From contig JAIYDY010000002.1 in the NCBI GenBank assembly GCA_027487245.1, positions 17,335 through 81,334 of the forward strand: 64,000 nt of DNA, in the 5' to 3' direction. A program made the position numbers and the translations under genes. This DNA comes from Hyphomicrobiales bacterium. GTDB taxonomy: Bacteria > Pseudomonadota > Alphaproteobacteria > Rhizobiales > Beijerinckiaceae. The notes beneath the pieces were generated by a model. It made no database searches and was not told the origin of the DNA. It saw nothing but the letters and a program-made list of their open reading frames with translations. Below, piece after piece: positions 8,688-17,473 of the stretch (position 1 is its first letter; every line of letters begins with the position of its first letter).

Positions 8688-8835
8688 CCGGACTCCCTGT
8701 ATCGGCCAATCCTGAATCCAACGCGACATCAGGAAGTGGCGGCGGTCGCCTCCTGGATTTCACGGGTCACACCGCCAGACAGCCCTTCGGCGGCGCAACC
8801 GTGGCCGCAGCTTCGCACCATTGCAGGCTGCGAGT

Positions 8836-8849
8836 ATGAGCTGCATCAA
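8836..8849 (-). promoter_or_regulatory. FNR-like box between acyl-CoA synthetase and cytochrome c genes
   Basis: On the minus strand it reads TTGATGCAGCTCAT: a perfect TTGAT half-site, then CTCAT after a 4-bp spacer. It lies in the 197-bp divergent region, 36 bp before the cytochrome c ATG and about 150 bp before the acyl-CoA synthetase start. By distance it fits the latter better. The weak second half-site keeps confidence low. Confidence 0.35.
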
Positions 8850-8884
8850 GGATCGCTGCCTCTGACTTGCGTAGGTTCAGTGAT

Positions 8885-9244
8885 ATGGGACGAAAATCGG
8901 TCACGACGGCAATAGGGGCATTTGGCCTTTCATCGATGGTCTTCGCGTGCGCCCTTGTGTCTCCGGTGGTGATGCCAGCGGGTGCGCAAGGCTTCGGAGA
9001 TCCAGCTGCAGGGCGCGTCATCGCGTCGGCGGAGTGCGCGCAATGCCATCGCATCTCGGAACGGGACAATGACCCGAACCGGACGCCGCCCGACTTCGGC
9101 GCGGTCGCCAACATGCCGTCCTTTACCGAACTCTCCATGCGGGTATTCCTGCAGACGCCACACGGGCAGATGCCGCGCCTTCAGTTCACCCGGACCGAAC
9201 TCGATGACATCATCGCCCATCTTGCCAGCCTGAGACGGCGCTGA
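8885..9244 (+). CDS. small secreted class I cytochrome c
   Basis: 119 aa. Residues 1-35 form a Sec signal peptide ending PAGAQG. One haem-binding motif, CAQCH (Cys51, Cys54, His55), is followed by a TPPDFGAVANM segment and an HGQMPRL stretch whose Met96 is the likely sixth haem ligand. The C-terminal helix LDDIIAHLASL is typical of single-domain cytochromes c. It should be a periplasmic electron carrier. The ATG at 8885 gives a proper signal peptide; an upstream TTG at 8867 adds six residues without benefit. It is divergent from the acyl-CoA synthetase gene and shares its FNR-like box. No partner oxidase or reductase is visible. Confidence 0.9.
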   Translation: MGRKSVTTAIGAFGLSSMVFACALVSPVVMPAGAQGFGDPAAGRVIASAECAQCHRISERDNDPNRTPPDFGAVANMPSFTELSMRVFLQTPHGQMPRLQFTRTELDDIIAHLASLRRR

Positions 9245-9350
9245 CACCGAAGCGCGCGCCGCGGAAAGGCCGTGCAGACCGTCCAGAGGGCCGACGAGCC
9301 ACCTGCCATGAGTTCCGCCCGAACGTAGACACCGGTGCGTCAGAACCCCC

Positions 9351-10763
9351 TCAGCGGAAGAATATGAAGGTCACCAGTACGAAGATCGGGATCAGGATCG
9401 CGCCGCTCCAGAGCATGTAGCCGAAGAAGCTTGGCATCTTCACGCCCATGTCCTTGGCGATGGCATAGACCATGAAGTTGGGCGCGTTGCCGATGTAGGT
9501 GTTGGCGCCCATGTAGACCGCGCCTGTCGAGATCGCCGCCAGCGTGATGGCAAGCTTGCCCATCAGCTCCTGCGGGTTGCCACCAGCCAGTTCGAAGAAC
9601 ACCAGATAGGTCGGCGCATTGTCGAGGAACGACGAAAGCGCGCCCGTCAGCCAGAAGTACATGACGTTGTTGGGGCTGCCATCCGGGTTGGTCACCAGCG
9701 CCACCAGCGGTGCCGCAGCGCCGCCCTTGCCGGCAGCCAGGATGGCGAGGACCGGCACGATGCAGACGAAGATGCCGGCGAAGAGCTTGGCCACCTCCAG
9801 GATCGGGCCCCAGTTGAAGCCATTGGCCTCGCGGTATTCCTTGCGGGCAAACTTGAGCGAGGCGAACGCTGCGGCCAGCATGATCAGGTTCGACGCGATG
9901 TCCTGAAGCGCCAGGTCGACACCAAGCACCTTGAAGCTGATGCCCGGCTTCCACTCGGCCCGGAGCAGCACGGCGCCAATGATGATGGCCACGAAGACGA
10001 GGCTTTCCAGACCCATGATGCGCACCTTGGAATCCGGTGTGCGATCCGGGGCGATGACGCCCTCTTTCTTGTAGAGATAGCTGTCATAGACATAGAACAG
10101 CGCCAGCAGGATGCCAGCCACCAGCACCGTCTCCGTGAACAGGTTGGTTGTCGTCCAGAAGAAGCTGATGCCCTTCAGGAAACCGACGAACAGCGGCGGA
10201 TCGCCCAGCGGCGTCAGTGCGCCCCCCACGTTCGAGACGAGGAAGATGAAGAACACGACGACGTGCACATTGTGCGCGCGGTTGTCGTTGGCGCGGATGA
10301 TCGGACGGATCAGCACCATCGATGCCCCTGTGGTGCCGACGAAGCTGGCGAGGATCGTGCCGATGGCAAGGATCCCTGTGTTGGTCAGCGGCGAGCCGTG
10401 GATATTGCCGCGCACGAAAATGCCGCCAGCCACTGTGTAGAGGGCGAACAGCAGGATGATGAAGGGCACATATTCCAGCAGCATGGCGAAGGCGATGCCC
10501 TTGGTGGCCGCAGAGGCATCGAAACTCAGATAGAGCGGGATGATCACCATCGCGGCCCAGAAGGCCGAGATCTTGCCGTAGTGGTGTTCCCAGACGTGGT
10601 GGAACAGCAACGGGCCGGTGGCGATGCACAGGAGCAGCCCGGCAAACGGGATCACCCAGAGCAGGGACATGCCGCTGCCATCAATCGCGGCTGCCGCCTG
10701 AGCCTGCTCGGGGAGCAGCACAAAGGCCGCCGCCAGAAATGCCATCACCAGATTTGCCAACAT
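9351..10763 (-). CDS. sodium:proton antiporter, NhaD / CitMHS-like
   Basis: 470 aa polytopic inner-membrane protein of the ion-transporter superfamily (NhaD / CitMHS_2), with about 12 hydrophobic segments. Conserved-looking stretches include SFVGTTGASMVLIRP, VSNVGGALTPLGDPPLF, FLDNAPTYLVFFELAGG and MGANTYIGNAPNFM; the paired Asp/Asn-rich loops are typical of the two inverted repeats. The first 25 residues look like a cleavable signal sequence (ends QAQAAAA). Family members annotated as Na+/H+ antiporters may carry other ions or citrate, so the substrate is inferred. The gene converges with the cytochrome c gene and is divergent from an unrecognised secreted protein gene. Confidence 0.85.
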   Translation of the reverse strand: MLANLVMAFLAAAFVLLPEQAQAAAAIDGSGMSLLWVIPFAGLLLCIATGPLLFHHVWEHHYGKISAFWAAMVIIPLYLSFDASAATKGIAFAMLLEYVPFIILLFALYTVAGGIFVRGNIHGSPLTNTGILAIGTILASFVGTTGASMVLIRPIIRANDNRAHNVHVVVFFIFLVSNVGGALTPLGDPPLFVGFLKGISFFWTTTNLFTETVLVAGILLALFYVYDSYLYKKEGVIAPDRTPDSKVRIMGLESLVFVAIIIGAVLLRAEWKPGISFKVLGVDLALQDIASNLIMLAAAFASLKFARKEYREANGFNWGPILEVAKLFAGIFVCIVPVLAILAAGKGGAAAPLVALVTNPDGSPNNVMYFWLTGALSSFLDNAPTYLVFFELAGGNPQELMGKLAITLAAISTGAVYMGANTYIGNAPNFMVYAIAKDMGVKMPSFFGYMLWSGAILIPIFVLVTFIFFR

Positions 10764-10947
10764 TGGATTCTCCCGGATCCCTGCAACGCCGGCCAGCGAT
10801 GGCTGATCCGCGCTACTTTTGTGCTTTGCGGGCCTTAAACCTACCTGCGGGGTCTAGCAATTGTTTCCGGGCTGGGGCATGGGGAGGCGCGCGGCAATAT
10901 AAATCCGGCCGAACACTCATTATACGGCTACCTGGAGGTTCCTTCGC

Positions 10948-11421
10948 ATGTATCGCAGCCTTCTTGCAGGTGGGTTCCTGATCATCGCCTCCAGCGCTGA
11001 CGTATCGGCACAGGTTGCCATCGACGATATTCGGCTCCAATTGTTCAAGGAGCGCTCCGGTTCGCTGTCCGAGAACGTTGCCGGCTCCAAGAAGACTTTC
11101 GTGAATACCCCCAAGGGTGAAGGCGACATTGGCGAGCCTGCCGAGGCTGTGCTGGTGACCCTGGCCTTCACCGGGCCGAAAAATGCCAGGTCATCCGACA
11201 AGATTGCTCGGGACATGGCCTCGGTGACTGTCACGCAGGTCGCCAAAACCGGGCCACGCGTGCTGCTCAAGCGCGCCTATGGCGGTTTCCAGTTCGGCGA
11301 GGACGGCAAGAGCCACAAGGCCTTCCTGCTGGACAGCGCCACGTGCGGTGCGCTTGAGGTCGATGTCAGGCTCGGGCGCTCGCGCAAGACCACGAAGGTC
11401 GACTTCACTTGCGATGACTGA
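10948..11421 (+). CDS. unrecognised secreted protein
   Basis: 157 aa. An N-terminal signal peptide (about residues 1-21, ending DVSAQ) predicts export. The mature part is charged and mostly beta-like, with no motif I can name. Two cysteines, in DSATCGALEV and the terminal FTCDD, could form a disulfide in the periplasm. A Gly-Glu-Gly-Asp-Ile-Gly-Glu segment follows a KKTFVNTPKG stretch. The ATG at 10948 has GGAGG about 8 bp upstream. It is divergent from the antiporter and 104 bp ahead of the glutamine amidotransferase. No function can be assigned. Confidence 0.75.
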   Translation: MYRSLLAGGFLIIASSADVSAQVAIDDIRLQLFKERSGSLSENVAGSKKTFVNTPKGEGDIGEPAEAVLVTLAFTGPKNARSSDKIARDMASVTVTQVAKTGPRVLLKRAYGGFQFGEDGKSHKAFLLDSATCGALEVDVRLGRSRKTTKVDFTCDD

Positions 11422-11525
11422 GCGGCGCTGCCAATCGCGGTGCCAGTCTTCACCGGCTGTTCATGGCCTTTGTGGCAAGCTTCAACCTGTGTCAGCTTGC
11501 GCTGGCTGGGGGCTGGGCCGAACGG

Positions 11526-12314
11526 ATGTGTCGCTTTCTCGCCTATCAGGGCATTCCTGTTTTCCTTGAGGAGTTCGTGTCCTCGCCGTGCCATTCGCTG
11601 GTGCACCAGTCGATCCACGCGACCGAGGCCAAGACCGGCACGAACGGCGACGGCTTCGGCCTTGGCTGGTATGGCGACAGGCCGGAGCCTGGCCTGTACC
11701 GCGAGATCCGGCCGGCCTGGTCCGACGAGAACCTGATATCGATTGCCCGGCAGGTGCGCTCGCCGCTGTTTTTTGCCCATGTCAGGGCTGCAACCGGCAC
11801 CGCCTCGACGCGCGCCAACTGCCATCCCTTCTCGCATGGCCGCTGGCTGTTCATGCACAATGGCCAGATCGGCGGCTATGCCGCGATCAAGCGCCGGCTC
11901 GAAGCCCTGATCCCGGATGATCTTTACGCGGCCCGAACCGGCACGACCGATTCCGAAGCCCTGTTCCTGATCGCGCTGGGCCGGATCAGGGCCGGAATGG
12001 ACCCGATCACGGCAATGTCCGAGGCATTGGCCGACGCGGTGGCGCTGATGCGGGACACCGGTGTCAGCGAGCCGCTGCGGTTTGCGGCAGGGCTTTCCGA
12101 TGGCGAGACCATCCACGCCTTCCGCTGGTCGAGCGATCCCAAACCGCCGACGCTGTACTACTGCGAGCAGGCCAGCCATGTGGTGATCGCGTCCGAGCCG
12201 GTCGACGAGCGCCGCGACTGCTGGAAAGCCATCCCGGCCAACGGCTGCGTGGTGGTGAGGCGCGGCAAGGTCGAGGTCCACCAACTCGCCATCGGGCTGC
12301 CGCTGGCGGCCTGA
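11526..12314 (+). CDS. class II glutamine amidotransferase (YafJ type)
   Basis: 262 aa. The ATG at 11526 puts the nucleophile at residue 2 (MCRFLAYQG), as Ntn-type amidotransferases require after Met removal. Further family signs are SLVHQSIHAT, NGDGFGLGWYG, FFAHVRAATG, NCHPFSHGRWLFMHNGQIGGY and the later TDSEALFLIAL. It hydrolyses glutamine or a related gamma-glutamyl substrate; YafJ/EgtC relatives act in ergothioneine breakdown or unknown pathways, and there is no synthase domain. It precedes hrpB by 25 bp on the same strand. An upstream in-frame start at 11463 would bury the Cys and is unlikely. Confidence 0.9.
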   Translation: MCRFLAYQGIPVFLEEFVSSPCHSLVHQSIHATEAKTGTNGDGFGLGWYGDRPEPGLYREIRPAWSDENLISIARQVRSPLFFAHVRAATGTASTRANCHPFSHGRWLFMHNGQIGGYAAIKRRLEALIPDDLYAARTGTTDSEALFLIALGRIRAGMDPITAMSEALADAVALMRDTGVSEPLRFAAGLSDGETIHAFRWSSDPKPPTLYYCEQASHVVIASEPVDERRDCWKAIPANGCVVVRRGKVEVHQLAIGLPLAA

Positions 12315-12339
12315 AGCGGGCTGGCCGCATCACCCGTCG

Positions 12340-14865
12340 ATGGTTGCATCTGCCGCCGCCTCGCGGCAGATGAGCCCGATGCGCGACTTCGACATGCCCC
12401 TGCCGATCGATGAGGCCCTGCCGGGGCTGATCGCCGCTTTGCGCCAGAACCCCAATGCCGTTCTGGTCGCGCCGCCCGGTGCCGGCAAGACGACGCGCGT
12501 GCCGCTTGCGCTGCTGGACGAGCCCTGGGTGGCAGGCCGCAAGCTGATCATGCTGGAGCCAAGGCGGCTGGCGGCGCGTGGTGCGGCCGATCGCATGGCC
12601 AGAACGTTGGGCGAGGCGGTCGGCGAGCAGGTTGGCCTCAGGGTGAGGCTGGGCTCGAAGATCAGCGCAGGAACCCGGATCGAGGTGGTGACGGAGGGTG
12701 TTTTCGCCCGCATGATCCTCGATGATCCGATGCTGGACGGGATCGCAGGCATCCTGTTCGACGAGTTTCACGAGCGCTCGCTCGATGCGGACCTCGGCCT
12801 TGCACTGGCGCTCGATGCGCAGACCGGCCTGCGCGAGGATCTGCGCATCGTGGTGATGTCCGCGACATTGGACGGCGCGCGGGTTGCCGGCCTTCTCGGC
12901 GACGCTGCTGTGATCCGGAGCGAGGGCAGGGCCCATCCGGTCGAAACGCGCCATCTGGGCCGCAATCCGCTGGCGCGCATCGAGGATGAGGTGGTGTCTG
13001 CCTGCCTGGCAGCACTGGCGGACGAGACCGGGTCCATTCTCGTGTTCCTGCCGGGGCAGGCCGAGATCCTGCGCACGGCAGAGCGTCTGGCACCGCGCTG
13101 TGCCCACCTGCCTGTCGATATCGTTCCGCTTTACGGGGCGATGGACATGGCCGCGCAGGACAAGGCCGTGAAACCCGCCGCGCCCGGACGCCGGAAGGTG
13201 GTGCTCGCCACCTCCATCGCCGAGACCTCGCTGACGATCGAGGGCGTTCGCGTGGTGATCGACGCCGGGCTGGCGCGTGTGCCGCTCTACGAGCCCGACA
13301 TCGGCGTGACACGGCTGGCGACGGTCAGGGCCTCGCGCGCGGCGGTCGACCAGCGCCGCGGACGGGCGGGCCGCACCGAGCCTGGCGTCTGCCTGCGCCT
13401 CTGGGACGAGGCCGCGACGGGCGCTCTGGCGGCTTTCGCCACGCCTGAAATCCTTGCGGCTGACCTTGCTCCGCTGTTGCTCGATTGTGCGGCATGGGGC
13501 GTCACCGATCCGCGCAGCCTCAAGTTTCTCGATCCGCCGCCGCTGCCGGCCTTGCAGGAAGCCGCCAAGATGCTGCGGGAACTTGGCGCGATCGACGCGG
13601 ACGGGCGCATCACCGCCGCAGGCCGGCGGCTGCAAAGCCTGCCGCTGCCGCCGCGCCTGGGGCGCATGCTGATCGAGGGTGCGGAGCGCGGAGCAGGCCA
13701 GGCTGCCGCCGACCTTGCCGCCGTTCTGGTCGAACGCGGGCTTGGCGGCGACAGTCCCGATCTGACTGAGCGGGTCGAGCGCTTCAACCGGGATCGATCC
13801 CCGCGCGCGCTGGACATGAAACGTCTGGCCACAGGGTGGGCACGGATGGCCGATAGCAGCCGGCCGGCGTCTGGCCGGCGCAGCGGCCCCGTGACCCTCG
13901 CCGCCTTGCTGGCATTGGCCTATCCGGACCGGATCGCCAAGGCACGAGGGCGACCCGGCGCTTACCTGCTGGCCAACGGTCGCGGAGGGGAGCTGCCCGC
14001 CCACGACCGGCTGGCCGCCTCCGAGTGGCTGGTCGTGGCGGAACTGACCGGCAGTGCGGCGGCCTCGCGCATCCTCTCCGCTGCAGCTCTTGACCCCGGA
14101 GATGTGGCACACGCGGCGGGCAGCGCACTGAAGAGCTTCGACGATACCGCGTTTGATGTGGCCGCCCGCGCGCTGCGGCGCCGGGCCGGACAGCGGCTCG
14201 GTGCCATCATCGTCCAGGAGCGGGTCATGCCGGTCGTGCTAGACCTCGACAGCGCGATGGTGCTGGCCGAGGGCATTGCGGCGCTTGGCATCGACCGGCT
14301 TGGCTGGTCCCGTTCCCTGCTTGCCATGCGGGGCCGGGTCGGCTTTCTGGCAAAGGCCGGCGGCGATGATGGCAGCTGGCCGGATCTGTCGGATGAGGCG
14401 TTGGCGCGCGACGCGCGGACCTGGCTGGCCCCGCACATCATCGGCCGGATCAACCTCGCCGCGATCGAGCCCGACGATCTCGCACAGGCGCTGGACAGCC
14501 TTGTGCCCTGGGACATGAAACGCCGGATCGAGACCGAGGCTCCCAGCCATTTCGAGGCGCCCACCGGAACGCGTGTGTCTGTCGACTACGAGGCTGCGGC
14601 CGGCCCGACCATCGCCATCAGGGTGCAGGAACTGTTCGGCCTGACCGAGCATCCGTCGCTGGCAGGAGGCAAGGTGCCTCTGGTTCTGGAATTGCTGTCG
14701 CCGGCGCATCGTCCGATCCAGGTGACACGCGATCTGCCGGGGTTCTGGCGCGGCTCATGGGCCGGCGTGAAAGCCGAAATGAAGGGGCGATACCCGCGCC
14801 ATGTCTGGCCGGATGACCCTGCCGGCGCCCTGCCTACGGCGCGCGCCAAGCCGCGCGGCACCTGA
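12340..14865 (+). CDS. hrpB: ATP-dependent RNA helicase HrpB
   Basis: Up to 841 aa, DEAH-type superfamily 2 helicase. Motifs in order: Walker A PPGAGKTTRVPLAL (about 46-60), DEAH-box variant DEFHERSLDADLG, SATLDG, the VFLPGQAEI motif, ATSIAETSLTIEGVRVVIDAG, and the arginine-finger motif QRRGRAGRTEPG. The C-terminal third is the HrpB-specific domain, ending in the GFWRGSW / VKAEMKGRYPRHVWPDDP signature. Its biological RNA target is not well established. The start is uncertain: ATGs at 12340, 12379 and 12394 are all in frame with weak ribosome sites; homologs usually begin close to the LPIDEALPG segment. It converges with the DUF1194 gene. Confidence 0.93.
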   Translation: MVASAAASRQMSPMRDFDMPLPIDEALPGLIAALRQNPNAVLVAPPGAGKTTRVPLALLDEPWVAGRKLIMLEPRRLAARGAADRMARTLGEAVGEQVGLRVRLGSKISAGTRIEVVTEGVFARMILDDPMLDGIAGILFDEFHERSLDADLGLALALDAQTGLREDLRIVVMSATLDGARVAGLLGDAAVIRSEGRAHPVETRHLGRNPLARIEDEVVSACLAALADETGSILVFLPGQAEILRTAERLAPRCAHLPVDIVPLYGAMDMAAQDKAVKPAAPGRRKVVLATSIAETSLTIEGVRVVIDAGLARVPLYEPDIGVTRLATVRASRAAVDQRRGRAGRTEPGVCLRLWDEAATGALAAFATPEILAADLAPLLLDCAAWGVTDPRSLKFLDPPPLPALQEAAKMLRELGAIDADGRITAAGRRLQSLPLPPRLGRMLIEGAERGAGQAAADLAAVLVERGLGGDSPDLTERVERFNRDRSPRALDMKRLATGWARMADSSRPASGRRSGPVTLAALLALAYPDRIAKARGRPGAYLLANGRGGELPAHDRLAASEWLVVAELTGSAAASRILSAAALDPGDVAHAAGSALKSFDDTAFDVAARALRRRAGQRLGAIIVQERVMPVVLDLDSAMVLAEGIAALGIDRLGWSRSLLAMRGRVGFLAKAGGDDGSWPDLSDEALARDARTWLAPHIIGRINLAAIEPDDLAQALDSLVPWDMKRRIETEAPSHFEAPTGTRVSVDYEAAAGPTIAIRVQELFGLTEHPSLAGGKVPLVLELLSPAHRPIQVTRDLPGFWRGSWAGVKAEMKGRYPRHVWPDDPAGALPTARAKPRGT

Positions 14866-14871
14866 GGCGGG

Positions 14872-15738
14872 TCAGTTGCCCATGCGGTTGCGCCACATGT
14901 CCTCGCCCACCGTGCAGGACACGCGCGGCACGCGCACCTGGGCCGGCATGATCAGCCTCGCCGGCTCGGAAGGCGCGTCCGAAATCTCCATGATCAGCTT
15001 GGTCCTGATGGTCTGGATGAACTGGGCTTTCTCGGTGATGGGAATGACAAAGGCTCCTTGCCCGCCGATCACGCAATCCTCGTAATAGATGTCGAGTTGG
15101 CTGATATCGAGATAGCCCGGCTTGCGGATGGCGATGGGCAGGCCATTGATCGAGATGCCCTTGCGCAAGGCCTCGTCACGCGCCACCGTGACAACGCGAC
15201 CGGAATTGTTGGGCCCGTCACCGGAGATGTCCATCACCTTGCGCAGCGCCCTGAACGGGGCCTCGTCGAGTTGCCGGACAGAGAAATCAATAGCCCCCGA
15301 GATCGAGGTGCGCTGCCCGCGGCGTGTGGGCTGTTTCTCGATCTCGGCCGCCGCCGCCAGCGCCGTTTCGGGCGAATCGATCATGGTCCATGGCAGCAGA
15401 TGATGCTGGATGTTGACGCCAGCCCACTCGAAGAAGCTGATCGCGATGCGTCCGGTCGCACCATTGGCGATGGCCTTGTGGACCTCCGGCGAGCGCAACG
15501 CCTCGACATAGCCGGCGCGCTGGAGGGCCAGTTCCTCCATGTCCATCGAGAAGGAAATGTCGACCGCGAGCACCAGCGCGACATCGACCTCGGTCGGCAT
15601 TGCCGGCACGCGCGGGGCAGGGGGAGGGGCTTGAGCGAGAAGTCGGGAAGGCGGCTGGCCTTGCGCCGCCACGGGCGGGACGAGCGCGGCAGCGATCAGG
15701 AACGCCAGAAACCCTGCGATCCTCACATCCGTGCCCAT
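14872..15738 (-). CDS. DUF1194 von Willebrand factor A-like secreted protein
   Basis: 288 aa from the ATG at 15738, which has GGAGG 7 bp upstream. A signal peptide (about residues 1-26, ending PVAAQG) predicts a periplasmic location. The core is a vWA fold: VALVLAVDISFSMDMEE holds the metal-ion-dependent adhesion-site motif DxSxS, and later VMDISGDGPNNSGRVV and a C-terminal GGQGAFVIPI segment match DUF1194 proteins. The function is unknown; vWA domains usually bind protein partners through a metal ion. It lies between hrpB (convergent, 6 bp gap) and cmk. Confidence 0.88.
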   Translation of the reverse strand: MGTDVRIAGFLAFLIAAALVPPVAAQGQPPSRLLAQAPPPAPRVPAMPTEVDVALVLAVDISFSMDMEELALQRAGYVEALRSPEVHKAIANGATGRIAISFFEWAGVNIQHHLLPWTMIDSPETALAAAAEIEKQPTRRGQRTSISGAIDFSVRQLDEAPFRALRKVMDISGDGPNNSGRVVTVARDEALRKGISINGLPIAIRKPGYLDISQLDIYYEDCVIGGQGAFVIPITEKAQFIQTIRTKLIMEISDAPSEPARLIMPAQVRVPRVSCTVGEDMWRNRMGN

Positions 15739-15890
15739 GGCCCGCCTCCGCAATGCCGGACCCGCCTCCGGCAAGTCACAAGCATGGCTGATTGCCGACG
15801 AAAGACAAGCCTTGACGCCGGGCTGGCGAGGGCGGCCTGTTCACGATCGCTTGCGTGTGCCGGCTCTTCCAGCCCGCTTAGCTGCACTCC

Positions 15891-16541
15891 TCATGCGCCC
15901 GATGCCAGGCGGCGCGCGTTGATCACGGCCATAGCCGCGGCCAGCGCTTCGTCGATACCGAGGGCGGAGGTGTCGATCACGACGGCATCGTCCGCCGCCT
16001 TCAGGGGCGCGTCGGCGCGGCCGGAATCGCGCGCATCCCGGCGGCGGATATCGGCCAGCACCGTGTCGAAATCCGGCGCACCGGGCTGGCTGGCCAGTTC
16101 CTTGTGGCGGCGCGCGGCCCGCACCGTGGGGCTGGCCGTGACGAACAGCTTCACCGTCGCATCAGGGCAGATCACCGTGCCGATGTCACGTCCATCCAGC
16201 ACCGCGCCGACCGGTGCCCGCGCAAAGCGCCGTTGCAGGTCGACGAGGGCTGCGCGCACAAGCGGCATCGCGGCTACCACGGACGCCGCCTCGCCCATCT
16301 CGGCGCCGCGCAGGCGCGTTTCGGGCAGGTGCGCTGCATCAAGTGCCTCGGCAGCGGCCACCGCCGCGTTCACATCCGAGAGCACATGCCCCTGATCCAG
16401 AAGGGCGCGGGCGGTAGCGCGATACAGGAGCCCGGTGTCAAGATGGGGCAAGCCGTATTGGGCGGCCAGACGCCGCGCCAGCGTGCCCTTGCCGGAGGCT
16501 GCCGGGCCATCGATGGCCAGAACGAGGGGATAGCTGGCCAT
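15891..16541 (-). CDS. cmk: cytidylate kinase
   Basis: 216 aa. It phosphorylates CMP/dCMP with ATP. The P-loop [19 protein letters not shown] lies at residues about 8-25, followed by the substrate site [30 protein letters not shown] and [15 protein letters not shown] are the other NMP-kinase signatures. The ATG at 16541 gives a standard N-terminus. In many Rhizobiales the order is TIGR02300/tRNA-Ala - aroA - cmk - rpsA. Here the TIGR02300 gene and tRNA-Ala are adjacent (divergent), but aroA is missing between them and rpsA does not follow. Confidence 0.95.
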   Translation of the reverse strand: MASYPLVLAIDGPAASGKGTLARRLAAQYGLPHLDTGLLYRATARALLDQGHVLSDVNAAVAAAEALDAAHLPETRLRGAEMGEAASVVAAMPLVRAALVDLQRRFARAPVGAVLDGRDIGTVICPDATVKLFVTASPTVRAARRHKELASQPGAPDFDTVLADIRRRDARDSGRADAPLKAADDAVVIDTSALGIDEALAAAMAVINARRLASGA

Positions 16542-16847
16542 GCTCAGCCGCGTCCTTGCCCAAGAGCGGACACGCGCTGAATGGCCTGCCAGGCGGGGGC
16601 CGATCCCGGGAGGAAGCAGGACCGGCAATGCGGGCATTCAGACGGAGCGGAAGTGTGCGGCACGGGGCAGGACCATGGCTTGCCAGCCGATCCGGCCGGG
16701 CGCTGGGTGGAGGTCCGCTTTACACGCTGGCCGCCACCGCGCCAACCGCCCGAACCCCGCACAGGGTTGAAAAGAATTGACAGAACCGGCCTTCAGGGAC
16801 TAACGCCACGCAACCTTACACAACCTATAGACCCAGGAAGCAGAACC
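16542..16847. other. 306-bp divergent region, cmk / TIGR02300 gene
   Basis: No gene is supported here. The right end carries a good promoter for the TIGR02300 gene (separate entry). I looked for an aroA remnant, expected here by synteny, and saw none in the translations. Confidence 0.6.
16777..16805 (+). promoter_or_regulatory. sigma-70-type promoter for TIGR02300 gene
   Basis: A perfect -35 hexamer TTGACA (16777-16782) and CTAACG (16800-16805) as -10 are separated by 17 bp. The start of transcription would be near 16812, leaving a leader of about 36 nt before the GTG at 16848. Confidence 0.5.
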
Positions 16848-17225
16848 GTGGCCAAGCCGGAACTCGGTATAAAGCGCGTTTGCCCCGTCACGGGCCGCAA
16901 ATTCTACGATCTCAACCGTGACCCCGTTGTCTCGCCCTATTCCGGGCAGGCCTATCCGCGCGCTTATTTCGAGCCGCAGGCCAAGGCCCCGGCGCGCGAG
17001 GAAGCCGACGAGGAAGAGATCGAGGTCGCTCCCGTCGAACTCGTGGCCCTCGAAGAGGCCGACGCTCCGGAGGCCGGAGCCAAGGATGTCGTGGCCGTCG
17101 AGGATATCGACGAGGACATCGTGGCCGATGACGAGGAAGACACCTTCCTCGAAGCCGATGAGGAAGACGATGATGACGTGTCCGACCTTATCGACGGTGA
17201 CATCGTCGACGACGAGGAAACCTGA
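16848..17225 (+). CDS. TIGR02300 family acidic protein
   Basis: 125 aa. A conserved N-terminal module (AKPELGIKRVCPVTGRKFYD, then LNRDPVVSPYSGQAYPRAYF) is followed by a very acidic tail of about 80 residues rich in Glu and Asp, ending DDVSDLIDGDIVDDEET. The head looks like a zinc-ribbon derivative that has kept only one cysteine (CPVTG...SPYSG), as alphaproteobacterial members do. The function is unknown; the tail suggests binding to basic partners such as ribosomal or nucleic-acid-binding proteins. The start is GTG at 16848 with AGGAAG upstream. It precedes tRNA-Ala, as in other Rhizobiales. Confidence 0.88.
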   Translation: MAKPELGIKRVCPVTGRKFYDLNRDPVVSPYSGQAYPRAYFEPQAKAPAREEADEEEIEVAPVELVALEEADAPEAGAKDVVAVEDIDEDIVADDEEDTFLEADEEDDDDVSDLIDGDIVDDEET

Positions 17226-17360
17226 TCGTTCCAGATTAACCGCTCATGGCACTTGATGCCGCAGCGAAGGGCGTGTAGAGACCGCTCCGCATGGACGACA
17301 ACGCCACAAGGTTTGCCGCCTGCATGTCGACTTTCTGTGCAGCAGATTGTTTCAAGACCA

Positions 17361-17381
17361 CGGACGCTTCCCATGCGTCCG
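17361..17381. repeat. inverted repeat before tRNA-Ala
   Basis: CGGACGC and GCGTCCG form a 7-bp stem with a 7-nt loop, ending 7 bp before the tRNA. There is no T-run on either side, so it is at most a weak terminator or a processing site in the leader. Confidence 0.5.
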
Positions 17382-17388
17382 TCAGGAT

Positions 17389-17464
17389 GGGGCCATAGCT
17401 CAGCTGGGAGAGCGCCTGCATGGCATGCAGGAGGTCAGCGGTTCGATCCCGCTTGGCTCCACCA
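17389..17464 (+). tRNA. tRNA-Ala (anticodon GGC)
   Basis: A 76-nt cloverleaf. The acceptor arms GGGGCCA and TGGCTCC pair fully with one G-U. The D-arm region is TAGCTCAGCTGGGAGAGC. The anticodon arm CCTGC-ATGGCAT-GCAGG gives anticodon GGC. The T-arm carries GGTTCGATCC. CCA is encoded at 17462-17464. A strong intrinsic terminator follows 10 bp later. Confidence 0.97.
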
Positions 17465-17473
17465 AACCTTCCC

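Noticed and set aside
12064..14112. 682-codon open frame on the minus strand
   Set aside because: It lies entirely opposite the well-supported hrpB and class II amidotransferase genes; its translation is Arg/Gly/His-rich with no motifs, as expected for antisense shadows in GC-rich DNA.
17389..17464. tRNA-Ala as a possible integration (att) site
   Set aside because: No integrase, no direct repeat of the tRNA 3' end nearby, and the neighbours are conserved chromosomal genes.
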